A DNA stretch of 64,000 bases, taken from positions 248,001 through 312,000 of the forward strand of contig NZ_QRGD01000004.1 of NCBI RefSeq assembly GCF_003449015.1, read 5' to 3'. Under the pieces are notes generated by a model that was given only the letters and a program-made list of their open reading frames with translations, was not told the DNA's origin and made no database searches. Shown piece after piece: positions 8,006 to 17,498 of the stretch. Position 1 is the stretch's first letter, and every line of letters begins with the position of its first letter. The position numbers and the translations under genes were made by a program. Source of the stretch: Aureibaculum luteum (GTDB lineage Bacteria > Bacteroidota > Bacteroidia > Flavobacteriales > Flavobacteriaceae).

Positions 8006-8971
8006 ATGAAAAAAATAAATAAATTAATTATCGGTTTTGTTGTTTTAACTGTATTTTCCTGTGCTTCAGATGATATTAATCCTGAAATCACAGCCAGTGA
8101 TTTTTTTCAAACTATTGATGAAAATCAATTGATAAATACTGAAATTGGAAAAATTGAAGCCACTAGTAACGAAGGCAAATTATCTTTTACCATAAAAAGT
8201 CAATCTCCAAATGGTAGTTTAGCGATACATAATACTAATGGAATATTAAGTGTTGCTAATGCAACCACGTTTGATTATGAAACAAATCAAACGATTACCG
8301 CTTCTATAGAAATTAAGAGCAAAAGTTTAACGAAAACCATTAAGGCAACGATTACGCTTAACAATACTGATGACTTGGCGTTTTTTTTATCAGCTTCAAA
8401 AGCTGCCTATATAGCCGCGGCAGATAATGAATGGGTATTTGTAACAGAAAATGAATACAATACGTTATACAACAATTTAAATAGTGTTGCTGTACACGGT
8501 TCAACAGGTTCTGAATTTGATTATACTAGCGAGATTCAATTAGGCCCATTTAATGGATGGACAATGGCAAACATAAATCAAGAAACGGCTATGCCTGACC
8601 ATAGTTATATATTTGCTTTTAAGTATGAAGTAAAAGGCAATAATATTGCTAACACGCAAGTAAAGCAATCTAGTACCTCTAATTATTCTGGTTTTACAGA
8701 TGTTGGTAATGCTTTACCAATACATTCTTCTACCATTTCAAAAATATTCTGTTTTGTAATTAAAAACAATAATAATCCAACTACAAATAATGGGTATATG
8801 GGACTTTACAAGTCTGAAAACTCTTATCTAAGTTTTAAAAGACAACCGGGAAAATACTATTGGTCTAATTCAAATGTAAATGATCTTAACGATGACAATT
8901 ATGGAAGTGATGGAGCGTCAGGAGTTAGATGGCTACATCAAGGTTTAAGTACAACTCAAAAACAGTGGTAA
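8006..8971 (+). CDS. lipoprotein with cadherin-like domain, function unknown
   Basis: 321 residues. The signal peptide ends in the lipobox FSCAS (Cys near residue 19). Residues ~30-125 read like a cadherin-type Ig repeat: an IGKIEATSNEGKLSFTI segment, NGILSVANATTFDYE, then a beta-rich end TKTIKATITLNNTDD. The C-terminal ~190 residues are Asn/Ser-rich and not recognised; they include a WVFVTENEYNTLYNNL segment also seen in other Bacteroidota surface proteins. Probably surface-exposed. It stands alone between ssb and pta. Confidence 0.6.
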   Translation: MKKINKLIIGFVVLTVFSCASDDINPEITASDFFQTIDENQLINTEIGKIEATSNEGKLSFTIKSQSPNGSLAIHNTNGILSVANATTFDYETNQTITASIEIKSKSLTKTIKATITLNNTDDLAFFLSASKAAYIAAADNEWVFVTENEYNTLYNNLNSVAVHGSTGSEFDYTSEIQLGPFNGWTMANINQETAMPDHSYIFAFKYEVKGNNIANTQVKQSSTSNYSGFTDVGNALPIHSSTISKIFCFVIKNNNNPTTNNGYMGLYKSENSYLSFKRQPGKYYWSNSNVNDLNDDNYGSDGASGVRWLHQGLSTTQKQW

Positions 8972-9020
8972 AATATTAAGAAAACCTGACAAGTATCATA
9001 TCTTTAACTAGTTATTTTAG

Positions 9021-9028
9021 TAAATTTG
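9021..9028 (+). promoter_or_regulatory. candidate -7 element for pta-ackA
   Basis: TAAATTTG matches the Bacteroidota -7 consensus TAnnTTTG and lies 26 bp before the pta ATG. No TTG was found at the expected -33 distance, so support is partial. Confidence 0.35.
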
Positions 9029-9054
9029 CAGGTATAATTTTTCACGAGAATACA

Positions 9055-11148
9055 ATGAACAAAGCTGTATATATTGCCACTACTGAAGCCAAAAGTGGTA
9101 AGTCAATTATTTCTATTGGTTTAATGCAAATGCTATTAGGCAAAACTGCTAAGGTCGGCTATTTTAGGCCAATAATTGATGATTATAAAAGTGGGAAAAA
9201 GGATAATCACATCGATACCATTCTCAGTTATTTTGACATACAAATGAATTATGAAGAGGCCTTTGCATTTACTAGAAGTGAGATCATTCATAAAAATAAT
9301 CAAAATAAGGATGATGAAATCATTACCAAAATAATTGAGAAGTATAAAGCTATTGAAGATCGTTTTGACTTTATATTGGTAGAGGGTACAGATTTTTCTG
9401 GTGAGGGTGCTATAATAGAATGGGATATCAATGTTTTAGTTGCTAAAAATTTGGGAATTCCTACAATTTTAATTTCCACCGGTGTAGGAAAATCCTTAGA
9501 TGATTTAATAGGAAATCTTTATATGGCCTATGATTCCTTTAAAGATAAAGGAGTAGAAGTCTTAATGGTAATTGCTAATAAGGTACAACCAGAAAATGTT
9601 CAATTGATTAAAAATGAATTGCAAAAAAACTTACCTGAAAAAATACTTTCAGGTGTAATACCGTTAAACAAATCTTTGGCAAATCCCACTGTTAAAGAAA
9701 TTGTTGAAGAACTTAATGGTAAGGTCTTATTTGGCGAAGCTTATATTAATAATGAAGCAGGAGCCTTTAGCGTTGGTGCAATGCAATTGAGAAATTACCT
9801 CACTCATTTAAAAGAAAATAGCCTGGTGATAACACCTGGAGATAGAGCTGATATAATATTAGGAGCATTACAAGCGAACATATCGGCAAACTACCCTCCT
9901 ATTTCTGGCGTAATTTTAACAGGAGGATTATTACCTGAAGAACCTATAAATCAACTTATTGAGGGACTTTCTGAAGTAATTCCAGTAATTTCTGTTCAAG
10001 GTGGAACCTATTCAATTACCAATAGAATTGGAGCTATACAACCTAAAATTTATGCAGAAAACGTAAATAAAATAACTAATTCAATTCAAATATTTGAAAA
10101 ACATATACCTGTTGATGCATTGGCAGAAAGATTAATCACCTTTGAAGCCAATGGTATTACTCCTAGAATGTTTCAATACAACATGTTAAAAAGAGCTTTA
10201 TCTAATAAAAAACATATTGTATTACCTGAAGGTACAGATGACCGTGTACTTTTAGCGACTAAAAAATTAATGGATACAAATGCTGTAAACATAACATTAT
10301 TAGGAGATAAAGCAGAAATTGAAAATAAATTAATGCAATTAGATATCTCATTAGATTTAAATAAAATAAATATTATAAATCCAGAAGAATCTGAACACTT
10401 TGAAGATTATTCTCAAACTTTATACGAACTTCGAAAACATAAGAACGTTAATCTAGCCATGGCCAAAGATTTAATGGCTGATGTATCTTATTATGGCAGT
10501 ATGATGGTTTACAAAGGTGATGCAGACGGAATGGTTTCTGGTGCGGCACACACTACACAGCATACTATAAGACCGGCATTACAATTTATTAAAACAAAAC
10601 CAGGTGTTTCTGTGGTTTCATCTGTGTTTTTTATGTGTTTAGAAGACAGAGTTACCGTTTATGGCGATTGTGCAATTAACCCCAACCCTACTGCTGAGCA
10701 ATTAGCAGCAATTGCAATTTCTTCAGCAGAAACGAGTTTAGCTTTTGGTATTGAGCCGAAAATAGCAATGTTATCCTACTCTTCTGGTAGTTCGGGTGTT
10801 GGAGAAGATGTAGATCGTGTGCGAAAAGCAACAGAATTAGTAAAAGAAATGAGTCCTAATCTTAAAATTGAAGGACCAATTCAATATGATGCAGCCGTAG
10901 ACATGAATGTGGCAAAAAGTAAATTACCTAATTCTGAAGTGGCAGGACAAGCCACCGTATTTATTTTTCCTGACTTAAATACTGGAAATAACACTTATAA
11001 AGCAGTTCAAAGAGAAACCAAAGCCTTGGCTATTGGCCCTGTTTTGCAAGGTTTAAATAAGCCTGTAAATGATTTAAGTAGAGGATGTACAGTAGACGAT
11101 ATATACAATACTGTAATAATAACAGCAATTCAAGCACAGGGATTTTAA
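9055..11148 (+). CDS. pta: phosphate acetyltransferase
   Basis: 697 residues, the long three-domain form. Residues 1-210 are the P-loop/dethiobiotin-synthase-like domain (TTEAKSGKSIISIGL), ~215-325 the DRTGG domain (ITPGDRADIILGAL), and ~370-697 the catalytic PTA domain (PEGTDDRVL, GAAHTTQHTIRPALQ, SYSSGSSGVGEDVDRV, QATVFIFPDLNTGN). It interconverts acetyl-CoA and acetyl phosphate in the cytoplasm. ackA follows 52 bp downstream in the same direction, completing the acetate pathway: overflow acetate production and ATP formation, or acetate uptake. Confidence 0.97.
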   Translation: MNKAVYIATTEAKSGKSIISIGLMQMLLGKTAKVGYFRPIIDDYKSGKKDNHIDTILSYFDIQMNYEEAFAFTRSEIIHKNNQNKDDEIITKIIEKYKAIEDRFDFILVEGTDFSGEGAIIEWDINVLVAKNLGIPTILISTGVGKSLDDLIGNLYMAYDSFKDKGVEVLMVIANKVQPENVQLIKNELQKNLPEKILSGVIPLNKSLANPTVKEIVEELNGKVLFGEAYINNEAGAFSVGAMQLRNYLTHLKENSLVITPGDRADIILGALQANISANYPPISGVILTGGLLPEEPINQLIEGLSEVIPVISVQGGTYSITNRIGAIQPKIYAENVNKITNSIQIFEKHIPVDALAERLITFEANGITPRMFQYNMLKRALSNKKHIVLPEGTDDRVLLATKKLMDTNAVNITLLGDKAEIENKLMQLDISLDLNKINIINPEESEHFEDYSQTLYELRKHKNVNLAMAKDLMADVSYYGSMMVYKGDADGMVSGAAHTTQHTIRPALQFIKTKPGVSVVSSVFFMCLEDRVTVYGDCAINPNPTAEQLAAIAISSAETSLAFGIEPKIAMLSYSSGSSGVGEDVDRVRKATELVKEMSPNLKIEGPIQYDAAVDMNVAKSKLPNSEVAGQATVFIFPDLNTGNNTYKAVQRETKALAIGPVLQGLNKPVNDLSRGCTVDDIYNTVIITAIQAQGF

Positions 11149-11200
11149 AAATACCTGGTTGCTAATAATTGTTATTTGAATTAAATATAAAATAAGATAC

Positions 11201-12385
11201 ATGAAAATATTAATCATCAATGCGGGTAGCTCATCAATAAAATTTCAATTGATTGAAATGCCATCTGAAAAAGTACTTTGTCAAGGTATTGTAGAACGTG
11301 TTGGAGAAATTGATGCCATTTTTCAATATAAAACTGAAAATCATAATATAAATATTGTCGATAATATAGAAACACATAAAGTCGGTTTGCAAAAAATTGC
11401 AGATTATTTATTGGATGCCGAGAAAGGGGTTATAAATGATACAAATGAAATTGATGCTATTGGTCACAGAGTGGTACATGGTGGTAATGCATTTTCTGAT
11501 ATTACAATGATCACTCCCGAAGTAAAAAATATAATAAAAACTTTAATTCCATTAGCACCTTTACACAATCCTCATAACTTAGAGGGTATAATTCTTACCG
11601 AAGAAATTTTTCCAAATGCAAAGCAGATTGCTATTTTTGATACCGCCTTTCATCAAACAATACCGATGAAGGCTAAAAAGTATGCCATTCCAAATAAGTT
11701 TTACGATAATAACAACATTCAACTGTACGGTTTTCATGGGACTAGTCATAAATATGTAACAGAAAAAGCAATTGAGTATTTACCAAAATCAGCATCAAAA
11801 ATAATTACAATCCATTTAGGCAATGGATGCAGTATTACTGCTGTAAAAGATGGAAAAAGTATAGATCATAGTCTCGGATTTGCTCCATCAAATGGGTTAA
11901 TAATGGGCTCTAGATGTGGAGATATTGACCATTCTCTTATTTTTTATCTCGTAAATAATTTAGGCTATGACTTAGATAAAGTGAACACGATGCTTACAAA
12001 AGAAAGTGGTATGTTAGGGTTAACTGGTTACAGCGATTTAAGAGAAATTGAAGAACATGCAATTAATGGTAATCAAGAATGCATTTTAGCCTTAGAAATG
12101 AATGCCTATCGTATAAAAAAATATATTGGTGCCTATTCAGCCGTATTAAACGGGCTAGATGCTATTGTTTTTACTGCAGGAATTGGTGAAAATTCAAGTG
12201 CTTTAAGAGCGTTGACTTGTAGAGATATGAATTATTTAGGTATTAAATTAAACGAAACTAAAAATAATATTCGTTCTAAAGAGTTAAGAGAAATTAACAC
12301 AAAAGAATCAAAAACTAAGGTATTAGTAATTCCGACAAATGAAGAACTTGAAATAGCACAACAAACGTATCGTCTTTGTAACTAA
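11201..12385 (+). CDS. ackA: acetate kinase
   Basis: 394 residues, usual family length. Acetate kinase signatures are present: N-terminal INAGSSSIKFQLIE, HRVVHGG near residue 90, FHGTSHKYV (catalytic His region), HLGNGCSITAVKDGKS and TAGIGENSS near the C-terminus. It converts acetyl phosphate and ADP to acetate and ATP. It forms an operon with pta. Confidence 0.97.
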   Translation: MKILIINAGSSSIKFQLIEMPSEKVLCQGIVERVGEIDAIFQYKTENHNINIVDNIETHKVGLQKIADYLLDAEKGVINDTNEIDAIGHRVVHGGNAFSDITMITPEVKNIIKTLIPLAPLHNPHNLEGIILTEEIFPNAKQIAIFDTAFHQTIPMKAKKYAIPNKFYDNNNIQLYGFHGTSHKYVTEKAIEYLPKSASKIITIHLGNGCSITAVKDGKSIDHSLGFAPSNGLIMGSRCGDIDHSLIFYLVNNLGYDLDKVNTMLTKESGMLGLTGYSDLREIEEHAINGNQECILALEMNAYRIKKYIGAYSAVLNGLDAIVFTAGIGENSSALRALTCRDMNYLGIKLNETKNNIRSKELREINTKESKTKVLVIPTNEELEIAQQTYRLCN

Positions 12386-12428
12386 TCGGTTGACCTTAGT
12401 TATATTCGTTCCTGTTTTATTCTCTTTA

Positions 12429-12450
12429 TTACTTTCTATAATGAAAGTAA
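12429..12450. terminator. weak stem-loop between convergent genes
   Basis: 8-bp perfect stem TTACTTTC / GAAAGTAA with a 6-nt loop, between ackA and the convergent cardiolipin synthase gene. The stem is A+T-rich and no T run follows, so termination activity is uncertain. Confidence 0.3.
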
Positions 12451-12457
12451 ATATTAC

Positions 12458-13879
12458 CTATAACAATGGGCTAAACAGTCTAGCAAAACCTTCTATTACC
12501 TTACTGTAAAATGGTCGAGATTTATGTACTTCTAATGTTAAGCGATTACTTTTTTCACAATCTTTTAAAAAATTATCCGTAATTTCTTTCGCTACATTTT
12601 TATCATAAATTAGTGCATTGGCTTCAAAATTTTGTTCAAAGCTTCTATGATCAAAATTACCTGACCCTACAGATACTATTTCAATATCCGTGATAATAAT
12701 TTTACTATGTAAAAAATTACTACTTCTATAAATTTCAATTCCTACTTCCAACAATTCACGAAAATAAGATTTCATGCTGTAATGAGCCAATTTAGAGTCC
12801 GACTTTGCTGGTACTAATATTTTTACATTAATGCCTTCTAGGGCCGCCATTTTAAGTCCCTCTAATAACGGTCTACTTGGCATAAAATAAGGATTTGCAA
12901 TATAAATAGATTTTTCAGCCAAATTAATTAGACCTAAATATTGATACATTATAGTGGGATGTTTTGAATCTGGTCCACTCGAAACTATTTGCACTGTTGA
13001 GTCTCCTTTTTCACTTATTATATTATGAAATTTTTCATCCAAAATAGATTCTTCATTTGAAGCGAAATAAAAATCTTTAATAAAAATATTATGAAGACTT
13101 TCAACTGCCGGACCTTCAATACACAGATGTTCATCATCCCAGATTCCTAATTCTGATTGAGACCTAACATATTTATCACTAATGTTAACACCACCAGTAA
13201 AACCAACATCACCATCAATAACTATAATTTTTCGATGATTTCTAAAATTAATGGTAAATATGATTGTTCCAAATTTAATCGGTAAAACGGGATAAACAGC
13301 AACACCCAAATCCTTAAATCTTTTTATTGATTTTCTTTTTAAATCAAAACTTCCAATCGCATCATAAATCATTCTAATTTTTACGCCTTCTGCTATTTTA
13401 CTTTTAAATATTTGATATAACCTTTCAAGAATATCACCATCTTCAAAAATATAAAATTCAATATGAATAAAGTTTTCAGCTTTTTCTAATTTCTCAAAAA
13501 TAGATTTATAAGCAGTAGCACCGTTACTTAAAACAGTAACCTTATTTCCTGGAATTGCGGGATAATTAGAACTGTTTTTTAGTAAAGCTTCTAATTTCTT
13601 TTTTTTAGTAGATTTAAAAGAAGCTTTCTTACCTGAAGCACTATGTTTTAGATAATTTTGGTCGAATAACCTCCTTTTTACGGTATGCTTTAAGGTGTAA
13701 ATCTTAAATTCTCTTCGGTTAACGCCAAATAAAACGTAAAAAAGAACACCCGCATACGGAACAAAGATTATTACTAAAAGCCATCCCAATGACCTAGAAG
13801 GATTACAGCCATATAAAATTATGCTACCAGCCGCAACAAATGCAGAAATAATATAAATAATAAAAAAGATGGTAAGCAT
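12458..13879 (-). CDS. cls: cardiolipin synthase, phospholipase D family
   Basis: 473 residues. Two N-terminal membrane segments (residues ~3-25 and ~30-52), then two PLD domains with full HKD motifs: HRKIIVID at about 216-223 followed by GFTGGVNISD, and HSKIIITD at about 391-398 followed by GSGNFDHRS. This is the ClsA-type layout; it condenses two phosphatidylglycerols into cardiolipin at the inner membrane. It is the last gene of a leftward cluster of envelope and stress genes, 45 bp after the PRPP-synthetase-like small gene. Confidence 0.92.
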   Translation of the reverse strand: MLTIFFIIYIISAFVAAGSIILYGCNPSRSLGWLLVIIFVPYAGVLFYVLFGVNRREFKIYTLKHTVKRRLFDQNYLKHSASGKKASFKSTKKKKLEALLKNSSNYPAIPGNKVTVLSNGATAYKSIFEKLEKAENFIHIEFYIFEDGDILERLYQIFKSKIAEGVKIRMIYDAIGSFDLKRKSIKRFKDLGVAVYPVLPIKFGTIIFTINFRNHRKIIVIDGDVGFTGGVNISDKYVRSQSELGIWDDEHLCIEGPAVESLHNIFIKDFYFASNEESILDEKFHNIISEKGDSTVQIVSSGPDSKHPTIMYQYLGLINLAEKSIYIANPYFMPSRPLLEGLKMAALEGINVKILVPAKSDSKLAHYSMKSYFRELLEVGIEIYRSSNFLHSKIIITDIEIVSVGSGNFDHRSFEQNFEANALIYDKNVAKEITDNFLKDCEKSNRLTLEVHKSRPFYSKVIEGFARLFSPLL

Positions 13880-13924
13880 ATAAAATTAATTGTAATGTAA
13901 TTTAAAGGTACAATAAAATACGGA

Positions 13925-14263
13925 TTACCCTTCATTTTCGCAATAATCAACATTTTTCTCATTAGAAAACTGTTCTTTTGGTATATCCGAAAAAAACTGG
14001 GATAATGCACTTTCGTTTGAAGGTCCATAACCTGCTAACACATTTCCCTTAAAAAGGTCATTGGTTTCAAATATGTATAAAATTGATAAATCTGAAGGAT
14101 TACTCATACCTTCAAATCGATGTTCCGCAACGATATAAATATCCTTTGGACTATATTCTTTTTTTGTTTCTATATCAGTTAATTTTCCATCAATCATTCT
14201 ATATTCATTGATATAGCCTTTGTTTTGATATACTTTTATATAATCTCGTTCATTTTGCTCCAT
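13925..14263 (-). CDS. small protein of the Bacteroidota 'phosphoribosylpyrophosphate synthetase'-annotated family
   Basis: 112 residues, acidic, cytoplasmic. The central EHRFEGMSNPSD followed by a strand and VLAGYGP is the signature of a small Bacteroidota family often labelled PRPP synthetase. The protein is far too short and has no PRPP-synthetase motif, so the enzyme name should not be trusted. Neighbours are stress proteins and cls. Function unknown. Confidence 0.6.
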   Translation of the reverse strand: MEQNERDYIKVYQNKGYINEYRMIDGKLTDIETKKEYSPKDIYIVAEHRFEGMSNPSDLSILYIFETNDLFKGNVLAGYGPSNESALSQFFSDIPKEQFSNEKNVDYCENEG

Positions 14264-14285
14264 GAGTCTTTGATTTTAAATTAAA

Positions 14286-14317
14286 TGAGAATCCTCAATT
14301 ATAATTGAAGATTCTCA
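14286..14317 (-). terminator. long A+T-rich stem-loop downstream of the DUF2383 gene
   Basis: Near-perfect 16-bp inverted repeat (TGAGAATC...GATTCTCA). The only mismatch becomes G-U in the leftward transcript. It follows the PA2169-type gene and precedes the next leftward gene. The T run after it is weak, so it may attenuate or protect mRNA ends rather than terminate fully. Confidence 0.45.
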
Positions 14318-14410
14318 GGGAATCACATTTTTTTATTATCACGTTAATAATATCTGTGAGGAAAAAAAACTATTTAAATTCTAACTTAGAATTATTTTAC
14401 ATAAACTGAC

Positions 14411-14860
14411 TTATTTTAAATCTTCTAATGTTTTAATAGTCGATAATGTTTTTTCAATTTGTGATTTTTGTTTTAATAGAACATTCTGCGTTCTTACTGG
14501 TAAACTTGTTTCTTTTAATACATCATCATATTCTTGAACAGATGCTTTTTCACCTCTCATAGCTTCCTCGAGCATAGACTCATCATTTTCTGATGAGAAT
14601 AATGCTTTTACATCCATCCACGTTCTATGAGCTGCTCCAGTTATTGAGCCACTCGTTTCGAATTGTTGTCCAAACGAAGCAACTTCAGATTTCAATTCAC
14701 TTTTAAAGTATTTCCGTTCTTGAGCTTTATTTTTAAAAAAGTTCTTTAACGCTTCATTTTTTGCATTAATTGCTGCTTTCGTATATCCTTTTTCTGCATC
14801 AAAATTTTTTTCAAGAATAGCATTTAATTTATCTCCTACAATTTCACTATATTTTGTCAT
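14411..14860 (-). CDS. PA2169-family four-helix-bundle protein (DUF2383)
   Basis: 149 residues, helical and charged throughout. It matches DUF2383/PA2169 proteins: NAILEKNFDAEKGYTKAA near the N-terminus, KAQERKYFKSELKSEV, GSITGAAHRTWMDVKALF in the middle, and EAMRGEKASVQEYDDVL. These are ferritin-like helical bundles of unsettled function, often induced under stress. It sits among envelope stress genes with DUF1328 upstream. Confidence 0.85.
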   Translation of the reverse strand: MTKYSEIVGDKLNAILEKNFDAEKGYTKAAINAKNEALKNFFKNKAQERKYFKSELKSEVASFGQQFETSGSITGAAHRTWMDVKALFSSENDESMLEEAMRGEKASVQEYDDVLKETSLPVRTQNVLLKQKSQIEKTLSTIKTLEDLK

Positions 14861-14984
14861 AATTTATATTTTTATGTGAGTTGTAAATTATTTTATGATG
14901 TTCTACAACATACCATCTACATTACTTTTTCATGCTTTAAGTACTAATTCCGTTTGCTGAAATTCATTTAATCATTTACTATTA

Positions 14985-15146
14985 TTATATCTTTTTTCTT
15001 CCTGTAAACAAGGAAATAATAAAAAGTACAATGAAAATAAAAAATAAAATTTTTGCAATACTTGCAGCTCCTTCTGCAATACCGCCAAACCCGAAGATTC
15101 CGGCAACTATTGCAAGAATTATAAAAGTGACTGTCCAGCGTAACAT
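14985..15146 (-). CDS. DUF1328 (YtjA-like) small membrane protein
   Basis: 53 residues: start MLRWTVTFIILAIVAGIFGF, then GGIAEGAASIAKILF and a second hydrophobic helix ending in TGRKKI. Two transmembrane helices, the GFGGIA motif and the LRW start identify the DUF1328 family. Function unknown; such genes usually travel with CsbD-, YtxH- or MscS-type stress genes, as here. The gene is easy to miss because of its length. Confidence 0.9.
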   Translation of the reverse strand: MLRWTVTFIILAIVAGIFGFGGIAEGAASIAKILFFIFIVLFIISLFTGRKKI

Positions 15147-15192
15147 AGTTTTGAGTTTTAAAGATTAATAAATAATTGGTTTTGAGTTTATT

Positions 15193-15651
15193 TTATTTAA
15201 GGGTTGTTCTAGTTATTTCAATTCCGGATGGATAAGTAATATTACCCTCGTCTTCTGCTGTGATAAATATTTCTTTAACATTAAATGGCGTCGTCGTTTC
15301 TAGCTCAACTTTTTTAGCATTTTTATTAGCTAATTGACCTATATTTTTTATCCCGTTATCCTCTGTAACAATCCACACTACATAATTGTTTTTTGGAGGG
15401 TCAAGTCTATTTGCACTTGCTAGGTTTTTAGCAATAACTTCAATTACATAATTGTTATTACTGTCTTGTTTCTTACTCGCTGTAATTTCCGCAGCTGGAA
15501 CTAAATCTGATAACGGAAATTTCTTTGCCGTTCCACAAGAAATAAATATTAAGAAAACCATCGTCATTGTTATTATTTTGATACTCTTACTTAGTAAGTT
15601 GTCATTTTCTTTGTTCTTCTGTTTTAAGTTTTTAGATTCCTTTTTTTTCAT
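15193..15651 (-). CDS. hypothetical lipoprotein
   Basis: 152 residues from the first ATG. A Lys/Asn-rich leader precedes a hydrophobic segment and lipobox FISCGTA. An internal Met just before the hydrophobic stretch (MTMVFLIFISC) may be the true start, since lipoprotein signals are normally short; both share the stop. The mature part is ~110 residues, beta-rich, with NNYVVWIVTEDNGIKNIGQL. It resembles small anti-sigma-factor-like or immunoglobulin-type lipoproteins of Flavobacteriia but I do not recognise a named family. It lies between the MscS channel and DUF1328 genes. Confidence 0.6.
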   Translation of the reverse strand: MKKKESKNLKQKNKENDNLLSKSIKIITMTMVFLIFISCGTAKKFPLSDLVPAAEITASKKQDSNNNYVIEVIAKNLASANRLDPPKNNYVVWIVTEDNGIKNIGQLANKNAKKVELETTTPFNVKEIFITAEDEGNITYPSGIEITRTTLK

Positions 15652-15782
15652 CTTATAGTGATTTATATATAGTTTAAAAGTTGATTTAATTTCCGATTTA
15701 ATTATAATTAAATATAAGTTACATTATTAGCATTATTTTGCTCATAAACTAAAAATTGTAACGCTATCGCTAAAAAATATAT

Positions 15783-16673
15783 TTATTTAGCTATGGTTAA
15801 AATTCTATCCCCTAGTTTCATATCAGGAATATTTAAAGTTCTAATTGGGAAAGGAATATTAATATTATTTTTATCAAACGCATTTTTCAATTGTATAATA
15901 GCTTCTGTTTTTGATTTGGCAACTTCCAAACCTGATGTGGAATTAATCCAATATCTTAATTCAAAATTTATGGAGCTATCCCCAAATTCTTTATATAAAA
16001 AAAGGACTTCACTTTCGCTTTCCACAGAATCAAAATGATTTGTTATAGTTTTTACAGCAAGTTTTTTTACAAAATCTAAATCGGATTCATACCCTACGCC
16101 ACAATCAAGTATCACTCTAGATGTATTTGTTCTTGAATAGTTTTTAATCGCATTTTCTACGACTTGCTTATTGGGGATGTAAACCAGATTGTTATCAATT
16201 TGCTTTAGTGTGACAGCTCTTAAGTCTATATTTACAATTTCACCTTCATAATCATTACTCTTTATCCAATCTCCAAGTTTTACAAATTTAATGTAAGAAA
16301 GTATGATACCTGAATATGTATTTGCCAAAGCCCCTTGTAAAGCCAAGCCAACTGCCAGACCAGCAACTCCTGCACCAGCCAATATTGTATTTAATGTTTT
16401 ACTAAGGTCTAAAATTCCTAATATCAACAAGAATCCAATTAGAACTGTAATCATTGCCATTAATTTGGAAATAACGTTTTTCATACTCTTTTGCAACTTC
16501 CCTTTATCAAGAATTCTGAGGGTTATTTTATTTACATACTTAGATATAAATATGACACTTATAAATACAATAATCGCAATAATAATATTTGGTAAATTAA
16601 CGATTATGGCGTCTAACCAAGACACTAACTTATTTATCATTTTGGACCATGCTTCTATAAATTGTTTTCTCAT
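15783..16673 (-). CDS. mechanosensitive ion channel, MscS family
   Basis: 296 residues, the short MscS form. Three transmembrane helices lie in residues ~20-130. The pore helix region has the Gly/Ala-rich GAGVAGLAVGLALQGALANTY block typical of MscS TM3. The beta domain follows (DYEGEIVNIDLRAVTLKQIDNNLVYIPNK) and the C-terminal alpha/beta domain. It opens under membrane tension to release solutes during osmotic downshock. It sits in the leftward stress cluster. Confidence 0.93.
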   Translation of the reverse strand: MRKQFIEAWSKMINKLVSWLDAIIVNLPNIIIAIIVFISVIFISKYVNKITLRILDKGKLQKSMKNVISKLMAMITVLIGFLLILGILDLSKTLNTILAGAGVAGLAVGLALQGALANTYSGIILSYIKFVKLGDWIKSNDYEGEIVNIDLRAVTLKQIDNNLVYIPNKQVVENAIKNYSRTNTSRVILDCGVGYESDLDFVKKLAVKTITNHFDSVESESEVLFLYKEFGDSSINFELRYWINSTSGLEVAKSKTEAIIQLKNAFDKNNINIPFPIRTLNIPDMKLGDRILTIAK

Positions 16674-16878
16674 TATTTTTATATTTTTGTTTACAGGTGT
16701 AGGATACTACCTTAAGAGATAAAAGAGGTGCTGTTATACAAAAAATATTAACTGAAATGACACATAATACTTTAAATAAAATCTCTTCGAAAAGCAATAC
16801 AAATTCTGCCTTTAACTATAGAAATTTCAAAAAAAAAAAAAACGAGTATTCCGATTGAATAAATTAGGAGAAAAAAAA

Positions 16879-16905
16879 GCTGTTTAGATATAAAATCTAA
16901 ACAGC
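16879..16905 (-). terminator. intrinsic terminator of the YtxH operon
   Basis: 11-bp perfect stem (GCTGTTTAGAT / ATCTAAACAGC) with a 5-nt loop. On the minus strand it is followed by an eight-base T run (16871-16878), just after the last gene of the three-gene YtxH operon. Confidence 0.8.
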
Positions 16906-16937
16906 CTAAATTAACCAACCAAACTTATTTGTTTAAT

Positions 16938-17141
16938 TTATTTTTTAAATAACTTTTTCAGTAAAAAGTAAATTCCAAATTTCTTAAACCCACTATAAAT
17001 TGGCATAATCCAATTATTTGGAGTGAGATTATCTTGAACTTTATTACCGGATTGTTTTATCTCTTCCCAAGCAATTTTACGTTCAAGATTTAGTCGCTTA
17101 AGCTCAAAGTCTATTTCGTCAAAGGAATTATATGTTCTCAT
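16938..17141 (-). CDS. small conserved protein, probably DUF6327
   Basis: 67 residues. N-terminal half is a charged helix (SFDEIDFELKRLNLERKIAW), the second half NNWIMPIYSGF followed by a basic hydrophobic end (FLLKKLFKK). This layout matches a small Bacteroidota family that I recall as DUF6327, always encoded behind YtxH and holin-like genes. Here it lies 9 bp downstream of the holin-like gene. The family name is from memory. Confidence 0.55.
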   Translation of the reverse strand: MRTYNSFDEIDFELKRLNLERKIAWEEIKQSGNKVQDNLTPNNWIMPIYSGFKKFGIYFLLKKLFKK

Positions 17142-17150
17142 AGTTGAATT

Positions 17151-17498
17151 TTAATCAAAAAACGATTTTGAATATTTACTGATAATGGTTTTATCTATTT
17201 TTTTTCTTAGTAAAAAAGCTATAACTGCAAATAGTAAAAGCACTAGACCTACTATTAATATTCCTAAAGAAACGCTATCTAAAACTTTTCCTAGGGCTAA
17301 AGCACCTGCAATGGACAAAAAAATTAGTCCTAAAAAAATGAATCCTCCAACTAAAACTATTTTGACCAACATACTTAAGGAAAACGACAACTGTTGAAAT
17401 ATTTTTAGTTTTAAATATTCCTCTGTCTTTTTTACATAATTCTCCCCTGACTTTACAGCATTGGTAGTTGATTCATTTATAGATTCAAAAATATTCAT
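17151..17498 (-). CDS. holin-superfamily-III-like membrane protein
   Basis: 115 residues. Amphipathic N-terminus, then two adjacent transmembrane helices (about residues 40-65 and 73-98), and a short basic tail. This matches the Actinobacterial Holin-X/phage_holin_3_6 type family, a chromosomal stress-linked family in Bacteroidota despite the name; no phage genes are nearby. Its start codon overlaps the stop of the YtxH gene by 1 bp, so the two are translationally linked. Confidence 0.75.
   Translation of the reverse strand: MNIFESINESTTNAVKSGENYVKKTEEYLKLKIFQQLSFSLSMLVKIVLVGGFIFLGLIFLSIAGALALGKVLDSVSLGILIVGLVLLLFAVIAFLLRKKIDKTIISKYSKSFFD

Noticed and set aside
13925-14263. Phosphoribosylpyrophosphate synthetase function
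   Set aside because: The family label is a misnomer: 112 residues with no PRPP-binding or ATP-binding motif.
16757-16858. 33-codon rightward open frame with a poly-Lys run
   Set aside because: The composition follows from a long A run, there is no similarity to a known family, and the spacer position fits the upstream region of the leftward mscS gene.
17151-17498. Holin-like gene as a sign of a prophage
   Set aside because: No other phage gene is near. The family is chromosomal and travels with YtxH stress genes.
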